Shown here one piece after another: positions 58,226 to 64,000 of a stretch of 64,000 bases of DNA. A model generated the notes under the pieces. That model was not told the DNA's origin and did not search any database. It saw only the letters and a program-made list of their open reading frames with translations. The position numbers and the translations under genes were made by a program. The stretch's first letter is position 1; each line of letters begins with the position of its first letter. Source of the DNA: CAZUHB01 sp964620445. Its GTDB lineage: Bacteria; Planctomycetota; B15-G4; CAYZWU01. The DNA is taken from assembly GCA_964620445.1 (NCBI GenBank), contig CAZUHB010000005.1:90103-154102 (forward strand), written 5' to 3'.

Positions 58226-60127
58226 TTGCAATCTGCGGATTATTCACCCGAATCGATCGCGCCCCGCCGGCCGGAGGCCGACACTCCGGCCGGTCGGGGC
58301 GCGACCGGCCTGTCAACCAAGGCCCCGGGCGCCATTCCCGAACGGGCCGACATCGACGACGCCTTCAAATGGAACATGGGCGACATCTTCGAGTCGACCG
58401 AGGCGTGGGAGAAGGCTTATGGCGAGGCGGAGACCGCGCTGGGACACGTCGAGTCCTTCAAGGGAACGCTCGGCAAGTCGGCCGAGAACCTGCTCGCCTG
58501 CTATCGTTTCCAGGACGAGATCTCGGAAAAGATCGAGCACCTCTTCGCCTTCGCCAGCCTGAACAGGGATACGGACACGCGCGTCACGGCCTACCAGGAC
58601 ATGTACAACCGGATCTACTCCCTCGCCGTCAGGTTCAGCGCGGCTGCGGCCTTTTTCACGCCCGAGCTCCTCTCGATCCCCGAGGAGACGGTCCGCGGCT
58701 TCATCGCCGCGAACAACGATCTCGAGGTCTACGAACACGCCATCGAGGACACCCTGAGGATGCGGCCCCACGTGCTCTCCGAGTCGGAGGAGTCGCTCAT
58801 CGCCAAGGCCGGAAACGTGTTCCGCGGGCCGAGCGACGCTTTCAACATGCTCACCGACGCCGATATCGTCTTCCCCACGATCAAGGACGAGGACGGCAAC
58901 GAGGTGGCCACGTCGAACGCGCTCTACTACAAGTATCGCGGTTCGCGTGTCCGTTCGGTGCGCAGGGAGAACGAGGAAGCCTTTCACGGCACCTACCGGA
59001 AATATCGCAACACCCTGGCGTCGCTCATGCGGTCGAACGTGGCCAAGGCCCAGTTCAACGCCGAGGTGCGCGGCTACGAGTCGACCCTTCACGCCGCGCT
59101 CGACGCATCGAACATCCCCGTACCCGTCTACCACAACCTGATCCGATCGGTGAACGACAACCTCGCCCCCCTCCACCGCTACGCCGCCCTGCGCAAGAAG
59201 ATCCTCGGTCTCGACGAGCTGCGCGGCTACGACCTCTACAACACCCTCTTCCCCGATGCGGACATGACCATCACCTTCGACGAGACGAAGGAGCTCCTCG
59301 TCCGCGGGCTCGAGCCGCTCGGCGGTGAATACGTCGACGCCATGATGGGAGGGATCGACGCGGGCTGGATCGATATCTACGAGAACGAGGGCAAGCGGTC
59401 GGGCGCTTACTCGGCCGGCATCTACGGCATCCACCCCTACGTGCTGCTCAACTATCACGACCGGCTCGAGGATGCCTTCACCGCGGCCCACGAGCTGGGC
59501 CACTCGATGCACTCTTTCTTCTCCCAGAAGCGCCAGCCCAAGATCTATGCCGACTACACGATCTTCAACGCCGAGGTGGCGTCGACCACCAACGAGGCGC
59601 TCCTCGTGAAACATCTCCTCGACGTGACGAAGGACCGCGACGAGCGGCTCTTTCTGATCAACTTCTACATCGATTCGATCCGCGGCACTTTTTACCGCCA
59701 GACCCTCTTCGCCGAGTTCGAGCTCGACATCCATACGCGGGCGGCGCGGGGCGAGTCGCTCACCGCCGACCTCTTCGACGAGGTTTACGGAAGCCTCATG
59801 GAAAAGTACTACGGCGCCGCGTTCAGGCTCGACGAGTACAAGGCCGCCGAATGGAGCCGGGTGCCGCATTTCTACCGCAACTTCTATGTCTACACCTACG
59901 CCACGGGCTACTCGGCCGCGACGGCCTTCGCCAAGCGGATCCTCGAGCAGGGAGACGGGGCGCGCGGCATGTACATCGCTTCCTTCCTCAGCGGGGGATC
60001 GAGCGACTACTCGACAGCGCTTCTCGAAAAGGCGGGCGTGGACATGACCTCCCCCGAGCCGGTCGCGGCGGTGAGCGAACTCTTCGATGAGCTTCTCGAC
60101 GAACTCGAGGCGCTCATGACAACCTGA
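58226..60127 (+). CDS. pepF: Oligoendopeptidase F (M3 family)
   Basis: A cytosolic zinc endopeptidase that cuts oligopeptides, up to 633 residues. The active site is AAHELGHSMHSFF (His 422, Glu 423, His 426) with FNAEVASTTNEALL giving the third ligand. The N-terminal IDDAFKWNMGDIFESTEAW is the normal PepF beginning. The start is unresolved: the only upstream initiator is TTG 58226, and codons 12-27 from there coincide with a 19-bp hairpin; CTG 58310 or ATG 58376 are alternatives. Lies 48 bases after the OPT gene; probably part of the same peptide-use unit. Confidence 0.93.
   Translation: MQSADYSPESIAPRRPEADTPAGRGATGLSTKAPGAIPERADIDDAFKWNMGDIFESTEAWEKAYGEAETALGHVESFKGTLGKSAENLLACYRFQDEISEKIEHLFAFASLNRDTDTRVTAYQDMYNRIYSLAVRFSAAAAFFTPELLSIPEETVRGFIAANNDLEVYEHAIEDTLRMRPHVLSESEESLIAKAGNVFRGPSDAFNMLTDADIVFPTIKDEDGNEVATSNALYYKYRGSRVRSVRRENEEAFHGTYRKYRNTLASLMRSNVAKAQFNAEVRGYESTLHAALDASNIPVPVYHNLIRSVNDNLAPLHRYAALRKKILGLDELRGYDLYNTLFPDADMTITFDETKELLVRGLEPLGGEYVDAMMGGIDAGWIDIYENEGKRSGAYSAGIYGIHPYVLLNYHDRLEDAFTAAHELGHSMHSFFSQKRQPKIYADYTIFNAEVASTTNEALLVKHLLDVTKDRDERLFLINFYIDSIRGTFYRQTLFAEFELDIHTRAARGESLTADLFDEVYGSLMEKYYGAAFRLDEYKAAEWSRVPHFYRNFYVYTYATGYSAATAFAKRILEQGDGARGMYIASFLSGGSSDYSTALLEKAGVDMTSPEPVAAVSELFDELLDELEALMTT
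58258..58303 (+). terminator. Very strong hairpin ahead of pepF
   Basis: Arms CGCGCCCCGCCGGCCGGAG (58258-58276) and the complementary 58284-58303 pair over 19 bp with a single bulged T and a 7-base loop. It ends the OPT transcript, attenuates pepF, or both. It lies inside the coding frame if pepF begins at TTG 58226. No T-tract follows. Confidence 0.6.
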
Positions 60128-60364
60128 TCGTTCGGCTCTCTTTCCCGTACATTCCTGAACGGGCGTCGCTCGTGGCCTCGGCGCCGGAGAACGGAAAATT
60201 CCCGCCCGAACATTTAATATCAATATAAATTCATATTTAGCGACAGGTTAACGTGGGAACCGTTTATCTCCTTTTTATGCTTTTAATTTAATGGGTTATG
60301 ACTTATGATATCGACCAGCCATAATCCATAAAATAACCAACCAGGTTTGCTAAGGAGGCTATCC
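60128..60364. other. AT-rich promoter region of the toroid-protein gene
   Basis: About 237 bases after pepF; 60210-60350 is AT-rich in contrast to the flanks and probably contains the promoter of the next gene. No small gene or RNA recognised. Confidence 0.45.
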
Positions 60365-61570
60365 GTGAGCCTGCAAAAACTAATGACATTGGCAGGAATC
60401 GTCGCAGCGTTTGTTTTTCTCGCTTCCGGGTCGCTTTCGGCCCAGTCGTTCAATTCCATCGGCGCAAACCGTCTCGTCGACCTTCAGGCGGACATCACCG
60501 AGGACAACGCGCGCAACGGCGATCCCGATCAGGATCTCGACGATGGCGGGTGGGATTGGCAGCTCGCACCCACGGCGACGGAACACTCGTCCGACCCGAG
60601 TCCCACCAATCTTTACGGGATCATCGGTTACGGCCTCCTCAATTCCCGCAGGGTCTCGAGCGGGTCCGCCTCGAACGATGATGTCTATCTGGGAGTGACA
60701 GGGCTCGACTTCTTTTTCACGAGCTACAATCCGTTTTCGCCGAATGTCGGCCCCTCGCGATCCACAACGGCGCTGCTCGATGCGGCGCAGGCGATGAGCG
60801 CCGACCCTGAAATCGACTCGGCCACCGATATCGTTTTTCTCGTCGCGCTCGATGCATCCTCGCCCGGTCTCGGCTTCGCCGACCTGGCCAGGACCAAGTA
60901 CGACGACAAGATCACCGCTTACGGCTCGGCTCTGCTCCTCGGAGAGGCGATCCGCGACTTCAGGGGCGGTCTCGGACAGGACGGATTCATCGCCTATGAC
61001 CTCGACTGGCTCGTTCAGGCCGCGCAGGCGCTGGACGCCGCTTTTCCCTCCCAGGGCTACGGCGATGACGCGACCACTTTTGCGCAGATCATCGCCGACG
61101 ACATCAACAATCCGAGCGGATACTTCGATGCTGGAAGCGTCTGGGAGTATGCCTACACCATCGGCACGTCGTGCTCCGCGGCTGCCCTGAACCGGACCGG
61201 CATCGAGCCGACATTGATGGATTCCCTCTACACCAATCTGCTCACAATGCAGAAAGCGACCGGAGCGTTCAGATGGAACGGCGGCTCCAACCCGGGCAAT
61301 CACCAGGCCACATCCTATGCCGTGTATGCTCTCGCCATCAACCAGCAGCCGGTCTACCAGACAGCCGCCCTGGAGGCCGCCGACTGGCTCGTCTCCCTGC
61401 AAAAGACCAACGGCGGATGGGTCTCGAGTTCGATCGAGACGCCCACGATCAATGCCGAAATCCTGACCGCCCTCTTCTTCGTGCCGCCGACGGTCAGATC
61501 GACAGGCGGCCAGGGCAACCTCGCCACGCCGCCGAGATGGCACCCGATCGCGCGGCCATTGAATTATTGA
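60365..61570 (+). CDS. Secreted terpenoid-cyclase-like toroid protein
   Basis: A 401-residue exported protein (signal LMTLAGIVAAFVFLASGSLS to SAQS). The body resembles an alpha-alpha toroid of the prenyltransferase/squalene-oxidase or pectate-lyase-like class: repeated GxW-type ends such as TGAFRWNGGSNPGNHQATSY and LVSLQKTNGGWVSSS, with DGGWDWQL near the start. The first domain's catalytic DxDD was not found, so cyclase activity is unlikely. Start GTG 60365 is fixed by AAGGAGG seven bases before it; a TTG frame start at 60347 would use the ribosome site itself as codons. Ends before a terminator. Confidence 0.8.
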   Translation: MSLQKLMTLAGIVAAFVFLASGSLSAQSFNSIGANRLVDLQADITEDNARNGDPDQDLDDGGWDWQLAPTATEHSSDPSPTNLYGIIGYGLLNSRRVSSGSASNDDVYLGVTGLDFFFTSYNPFSPNVGPSRSTTALLDAAQAMSADPEIDSATDIVFLVALDASSPGLGFADLARTKYDDKITAYGSALLLGEAIRDFRGGLGQDGFIAYDLDWLVQAAQALDAAFPSQGYGDDATTFAQIIADDINNPSGYFDAGSVWEYAYTIGTSCSAAALNRTGIEPTLMDSLYTNLLTMQKATGAFRWNGGSNPGNHQATSYAVYALAINQQPVYQTAALEAADWLVSLQKTNGGWVSSSIETPTINAEILTALFFVPPTVRSTGGQGNLATPPRWHPIARPLNY

Positions 61571-61596
61571 CGGACCCGATCGTTCGAAACGAAATC

Positions 61597-61636
61597 GACC
61601 CCGAGCCTGTTGAATGTTCGGGGTCGGATCATTTTT
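61597..61636 (+). terminator. Rho-independent terminator
   Basis: Stem GACCCCGA/TCGGGGTC (61597-61604, 61618-61625), 13-base loop, followed six bases later by T5 (61632-61636). Ends the toroid-protein gene (stop 61570). Confidence 0.75.
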
Positions 61637-61663
61637 GGGCCGATTGGGCCGGGGTGCTCGCGA

Positions 61664-63166
61664 TCACCCGGTCAGCGCATCGCGGAGCGAGCCTTTCTGC
61701 ACCTTGCCCATCGCGTTGCGCGGTAGATCCGGGGCGAAAACGATTTTCTTCGGACATTTGTAGGGAGCCAGGTGTTCACCGCAGTGGGCGATCAACGCCG
61801 CCTCGCCGTGAGTCGCGTCGCCTTTGGCGAGGGTGTCGGCCACGACCACGGCGGCCACACTCTCTCCCAGATCGGGATCGGGAAGACCCACGACAGCGGC
61901 CTCGCCGATGCCGGGATGGTTCTCGAGAACCTCTTCCACCTCGCGGGGGTAGACGTTGAAACCGCCCGAGATGATCAGTTCCTTCGACCGGCCGACCAGG
62001 TAGAGGCGGTCTCCGTCGGCAGCGTCGACATGGCCGAGGTCGCCCGTGCGGAACCAGTCGCCGTCGAAGGAGAGCGCGGTTTTTTCCGGCGCCTTCCAGT
62101 AGCCGTCAAAGACGTTCGGGCCGCGCACCTCGACCTCGCCGGTCCGGCCTGGCGGCGCCGGCCCGCCATCGGGACCGGCAACACGCACCTCCACGCCGTG
62201 AAGCGGATAACCCACGCTGCGCGGTTTGCGCTCTTCGGGCGGGTAGGGATTGGAGGCGATCATTCCCGTTTCGGTCATGCCGTACCGCTCGAGGATGGCG
62301 TGGCCCGTCTTCTCGCGGAAGCGGCGGAAGGTCGTCTCGGGCAAGGGGGCCGAACCGCAGACGAAAAGCCGCAGGCTGCCGAGATCGGGCACGCCCCCGG
62401 CGCTCCACAGTTCCACGAGTCGATGATACATGGTCGGAACGCCCATGAAGAGGGTGCAGCCCGAATTCTCGAGCGCCGCCGAGACGCGGGCCGTGTCGAA
62501 GGCTGGAAGCATGTGGACCGTCGAACCCGCGTTCAGCGCGCCCTGCAAAGCCACCACGAGCCCGTGAATGTGAAAGAGGGGGAGCGCGTGAAGGAGCGCG
62601 TCCCGATCGGTCCAGCGCCAGGCGCGGCGCAGGGCGTCCATGTTGTGGATCAGGTTCTCGTGGGAAATCAAGGCGCCCTTCGGCTTGCCGGTGGTGCCCG
62701 AAGTGTAGACGAGCAGCGCGGGGTGCGTTCCGCGCGGTGAGGAATCCTGCCGGCCGTGGGGAGGGATCTCTCTCATGACCTTCCGCCCGCCGATGATGCC
62801 CACGTCCGGCCGGGCGGCGAGGATCTCTTCGTTCGCGTCGAGTCCGTTCTTGTCGGCGATGAAAAGAACGGCGTCCGAATCATCGAGATAGTAGGCGATC
62901 TCGTCGGGTGTGAACCTGTCGTTCAACGGCAGCGACACCGCCCCCGCGCCGAGGATGGCGAGATGAAAAATGATCAGCTCCGGTGATTTGGGAAGTCGGA
63001 TCGCCACGTGGTCGCCGGGGCGCACGCCGCGGCGAGTGATGAACTCGGTTCTCTTGCGCACCTCGTGGAAGAGCTCGCCGAAGGTGAGCGATCCGCCATC
63101 GAAGAGAAGAGCCTTCTTCGACGGACGGCGGTCAGCCTCGCGGGCGAGTTTCTCGGCGAGGTTCAT
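61664..63166 (-). CDS. AMP-dependent acyl-CoA synthetase/ligase
   Basis: A 500-residue ANL-superfamily enzyme that activates a carboxylic acid with ATP and joins it to coenzyme A. The phosphate loop is VYTSGTTGKPKGALIS; adenylate motifs are RYGMTETGMI and DGDWFRTGDLG; the C-terminal catalytic lysine is in RNAMGKVQKG. Size and sequence resemble medium/long-chain or malonyl-CoA ligases, but substrate cannot be set. ATG 63166 is preferred (MNLAEKLA is a usual beginning, GGGAGG lies 12 bases ahead), one base after the stop of the upstream OPT gene; ATG 63178 would abut the ribosome site. Co-transcribed with that transporter. Confidence 0.9.
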   Translation of the reverse strand: MNLAEKLAREADRRPSKKALLFDGGSLTFGELFHEVRKRTEFITRRGVRPGDHVAIRLPKSPELIIFHLAILGAGAVSLPLNDRFTPDEIAYYLDDSDAVLFIADKNGLDANEEILAARPDVGIIGGRKVMREIPPHGRQDSSPRGTHPALLVYTSGTTGKPKGALISHENLIHNMDALRRAWRWTDRDALLHALPLFHIHGLVVALQGALNAGSTVHMLPAFDTARVSAALENSGCTLFMGVPTMYHRLVELWSAGGVPDLGSLRLFVCGSAPLPETTFRRFREKTGHAILERYGMTETGMIASNPYPPEERKPRSVGYPLHGVEVRVAGPDGGPAPPGRTGEVEVRGPNVFDGYWKAPEKTALSFDGDWFRTGDLGHVDAADGDRLYLVGRSKELIISGGFNVYPREVEEVLENHPGIGEAAVVGLPDPDLGESVAAVVVADTLAKGDATHGEAALIAHCGEHLAPYKCPKKIVFAPDLPRNAMGKVQKGSLRDALTG

Positions 63167-63167
63167 C

Positions 63168-64000
63168 TCAGTGGTCATCCTCCCTGGCGCGGCAGGAGTT
63201 CCAGTAGATGAAGCCGCACAGGATCCCGAAAGCGAGCAGGCCGACCCAGTTGAGCGCAGGGCCCGAGTTCGGGCCGAAATCGATGTAGAGGGCATCCTCC
63301 TTCGCGCCGAAGGCCCACTGCGCCTGGGATACGTATTTCACGAGCGCGTCGACCACGCCGGCCAGGGCGCCGCCGGCGAGGAGTCCCGACGCCACGAGAA
63401 GTCCCCGGTTGTGGCGTGCCTTGGCGAGATTTTCGTTCTTCGAGCTCTTCTTGACGAGCCAGGCGACGATGGCGCCGAGCAGGATGGGCGAGTTGAGCTC
63501 GATCGGAAGGTACATGCCGAGGGCGAAGGCGAGGGACGACACGCCGAGCATCTCCACGAGGAGAGCGATCACGCCGCCGAGTGCGTAGAGGAGCCACGGC
63601 GTTTCCTGGCCGCCCATCAGGGAGGAGATCACGGCCGCCATCGCGTTCGGTTGCGGGGCCGGAAGGGGATTGGTGTGTGCGGCCGTCTCGCTGAATCCGT
63701 AGACGTCGTTGAGGAGGATCATCACGGCGGTGACGACCACCGCCGCCACCACGCTCGCCAGGATATTGGCCCACTGGATGCGCTTGGGCGTGGCGCCCAT
63801 CCAGTAGCTGAGCTTGAACTCGGTCACCAGCGTGGCCGCCATGGAGAGCGCCGTGCACACCACGCCGCCGATGAGCAGGACGGCCAGCATGCCGGTCTTG
63901 CCCTCGAAACCGAGACCGACCATGATCACGGCCGACACGATGAGCGTCATGAGCGTCATGCCCGAGATCGGCGTGACACTGATCATGGCCACGGCCCAGG
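63168..64000 (-). CDS. OPT family oligopeptide transporter, C-terminal part (runs off window)
   Basis: The last ~277 residues of a second OPT transporter; the frame is open through the window edge, so the N-terminal part is missing here. It is a clear paralogue of the transporter at 56039-58177: ISGMTLMTLI, LSYWMGATPKR, NPLPAPQPN, LAFALGMYLPIELNSPI and HNRGLLVASGLLAGGALAG all have counterparts in the same order. About six or seven hydrophobic helices remain. Followed immediately by the acyl-CoA synthetase gene, which probably belongs to the same transcript. Confidence 0.92.
   Translation of the reverse strand, partial: WAVAMISVTPISGMTLMTLIVSAVIMVGLGFEGKTGMLAVLLIGGVVCTALSMAATLVTEFKLSYWMGATPKRIQWANILASVVAAVVVTAVMILLNDVYGFSETAAHTNPLPAPQPNAMAAVISSLMGGQETPWLLYALGGVIALLVEMLGVSSLAFALGMYLPIELNSPILLGAIVAWLVKKSSKNENLAKARHNRGLLVASGLLAGGALAGVVDALVKYVSQAQWAFGAKEDALYIDFGPNSGPALNWVGLLAFGILCGFIYWNSCRAREDDH

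Overview
The window looks like one scaffold (it carries a run of 100 N at 13638-13737) from a GC-rich, free-living bacterium, probably a metagenome-assembled genome. I read it as most likely Planctomycetota or a close PVC/FCB-type lineage. Pointers are an ECF sigma factor paired with a Ser/Thr kinase carrying WD40 propellers (45 kb), DUF1080-type domains (41 kb), a TAT-type sulfatase (35 kb), and many large secreted proteins with beta-helix, propeller and lamin-tail domains. This is inference: there is no rRNA or other phylogenetic marker, apart from hisS, glnA and panB. I saw no tRNA, rRNA, CRISPR array, insertion sequence or prophage genes.

Layout. 0-16 kb is mostly housekeeping: a secreted protein, panB, a DUF3795 protein, hisS, an ABC pair of FetAB type, a lipoprotein amidohydrolase meeting dihydrolipoamide dehydrogenase tail to tail, a glnA operon with two unknown genes, a secreted erythromycin-esterase-like protein, an M1 aminopeptidase, and an Asp/Glu racemase. 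The assembly gap falls inside a 27-bp tandem repeat between the convergent esterase-like and aminopeptidase genes. 16.6-33.6 kb is a run of minus-strand genes for exported proteins: an SGNH esterase/glycosidase-propeller fusion, a double beta-helix protein, a membrane-anchored carboxypeptidase-regulatory-like protein, an Asp-box propeller, a ComEC-like metallo-beta-lactamase with lamin-tail domain, a 1126-residue lipoprotein, a lamin-tail protein and a HEAT-repeat lipoprotein. Several are followed by GC-rich hairpins, so they look separately transcribed.

33.6-41.3 kb holds an AAA/DUF4143 ATPase in AT-rich surroundings, a sulfatase, a DinB-like protein, a radical SAM/helix-hairpin-helix protein, a Ste24-type protease and a PLP-dependent sulfur amino-acid lyase. 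41.2-49.9 kb has a very large secreted protein (two DUF1080-like domains plus a putative gluzincin protease) and then the ECF sigma/kinase pair. 50-64 kb contains a second beta-helix protein sharing its C-terminal domain with the one at 18.6 kb, a divergent GlpX-like phosphatase, a GspF-like membrane protein, a peptide-use cluster (peptidase T, OPT transporter, oligoendopeptidase F), a secreted toroid protein, an acyl-CoA synthetase and a second, truncated OPT transporter.

The most distinctive content is the secretome: new domain combinations, a shared C-terminal domain that could be an anchoring or sorting unit, and a kinase/sigma pair that could control part of it. Several long intergenic palindromes (30758-30818, 37034-37134, 54558-54621, 58258-58303, 49912-49949) are visible by direct reading.
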